A stretch of DNA of 64,000 bases, from contig NZ_LDOV01000016.1 of NCBI RefSeq assembly GCF_001029435.1, forward strand, positions 124,001 through 188,000, in the 5' to 3' direction. Source of the DNA: Photobacterium aphoticum. Lineage in GTDB: Bacteria > Pseudomonadota > Gammaproteobacteria > Enterobacterales > Vibrionaceae. Below, piece after piece: positions 63,630 to 64,000 of the stretch. How positions within the stretch are numbered: position 1 is the stretch's first letter; every line of letters begins with the position of its first letter. The notes under the pieces were generated by a model. The model was not told the DNA's origin and did no database searches. It saw only the letters and a list, made by a program, of their open reading frames with translations. Position numbers and translations under genes: made by a program.

Positions 63630-64000
63630 ATGAATGTGCATCTCCACTTTGAAAAAATAGATAAAACCACCTTCTTTGGCGCCATCCTTCTTATTCTTGC
63701 CGTCATCATCCCTATCCTGATCTGGCCTGCGGAAGGCGCGTACTGGATAAACACGGCCAAAGACATCATGACCAACCAACTCGGTGTGCTGTATCTTGCC
63801 TTTGGTCTTATCGCCATCTTGTTCATGCTCTACATCTACTTTAACGCCATCGGCCAAATCAAACTCGGCGATCCTGGCGACCAACCGGAATACTCTGCAA
63901 CCTCTTGGGCTTCTATGCTTTTTTGTGGTGGGATCGGAGCGAGCATTCTGTACTGGGGAATGATTGAATGGGTATTTTATTATCAGTCTCCGCCTTTTGG
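63630..64000 (+). CDS. BCCT family transporter, 5' part
   Basis: The first 123 residues of a betaine/choline/carnitine transporter; the rest lies past the window. It starts MNVHLHFEKIDKTTFFGAIL and includes the first membrane helices and SWASMLFCGGIGASILYWG, then MIEWVFYYQSPPFG, a region in which the family has the GxGASxLYWGxxEW motif of helix 3. It resembles CaiT/BetT-like carriers more than the osmosensing ones, but the substrate-binding aromatic box is not in view. AGG precedes the ATG by eight bases. Confidence 0.85.
   Translation, partial: MNVHLHFEKIDKTTFFGAILLILAVIIPILIWPAEGAYWINTAKDIMTNQLGVLYLAFGLIAILFMLYIYFNAIGQIKLGDPGDQPEYSATSWASMLFCGGIGASILYWGMIEWVFYYQSPPF

Overview
The window is a 64 kb piece of a gammaproteobacterial chromosome, most likely from a marine or estuarine member of the Vibrionaceae. 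This is inferred from family content: a CARB-type beta-lactamase, an E. coli-like galETK/GalR/MelB/LacZ set, an OYE-FMN-FAD fusion reductase like those described in Vibrio and Klebsiella, a BCCT transporter and CBM5/12 chitin-binding modules. No rRNA, tRNA, CRISPR array, integrase or insertion sequence was seen. The first gene (3' end of an esterase) and the last (5' end of a BCCT transporter) are cut by the window edges.

Layout. (1) 0.5-3.5 kb is an A+T-rich three-gene operon: a MoxR-type AAA+ ATPase, an orphan protein, and a protein joining an N-terminal LRAT/NlpC-P60-like domain to a C-terminal VWA domain. It is the best candidate for a poorly described conflict or stress system. (2) 3.6-12.9 kb holds a CARB carbenicillinase, a decayed epimerase remnant, a cold-shock-domain membrane protein, a YgeY-like M20 hydrolase, a secreted clan GH-A glycosidase with a frame break, a GNAT enzyme and a eukaryotic-type glutathione synthetase homologue. 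(3) 13.2-20.7 kb is an Lrp-type regulator divergent from a run of PLP C-S lyase, M24 peptidase, DMT permease, maleate-isomerase-like enzyme, M20 amidohydrolase and second DMT permease; nearly every gap in the run contains a hairpin. (4) 22.4-31.2 kb is a galactoside locus: MelB, GH36 alpha-galactosidase, LacZ and GalR. (5) 31.3-37.7 kb is mostly orphan small and membrane proteins. (6) 37.2-40.9 kb holds TetR/GNAT and LysR/MFS pairs. (7) 41.0-46.3 kb is a second galactoside locus: LacI-type repressor, second GH36 enzyme and Na+/solute symporter. (8) 46.9-51.0 kb is the fusion flavin reductase with its ApbE flavin transferase. (9) 52.0-55.6 kb is galETK. (10) 55.9-58.0 kb is an A+T-rich Septu-like defence pair (ATPase plus HNH nuclease). 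(11) 58.3-64 kb holds a LysR regulator, an acetyltransferase, an SMR pump, a VOC protein, an acetylpolyamine amidohydrolase/PotD operon and the BCCT gene.

How the genes work together. The galactoside genes form a pathway from uptake (MelB, SSS symporter) through hydrolysis (two GH36 enzymes, LacZ) to galactose conversion by GalK, GalT and GalE. Three promoters (galE, melB, first alpha-galactosidase) share a composite control element: a 16-bp GalR-type operator, a 3-bp gap and a CRP site, giving a centre-to-centre distance of 19 bp as in the E. coli gal promoter, with a -10-like hexamer where a CRP-dependent start predicts it. The second alpha-galactosidase has different, AT-centred dyads and its own LacI-family repressor, so the two paralogues are probably induced separately. 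galM is not in the window.
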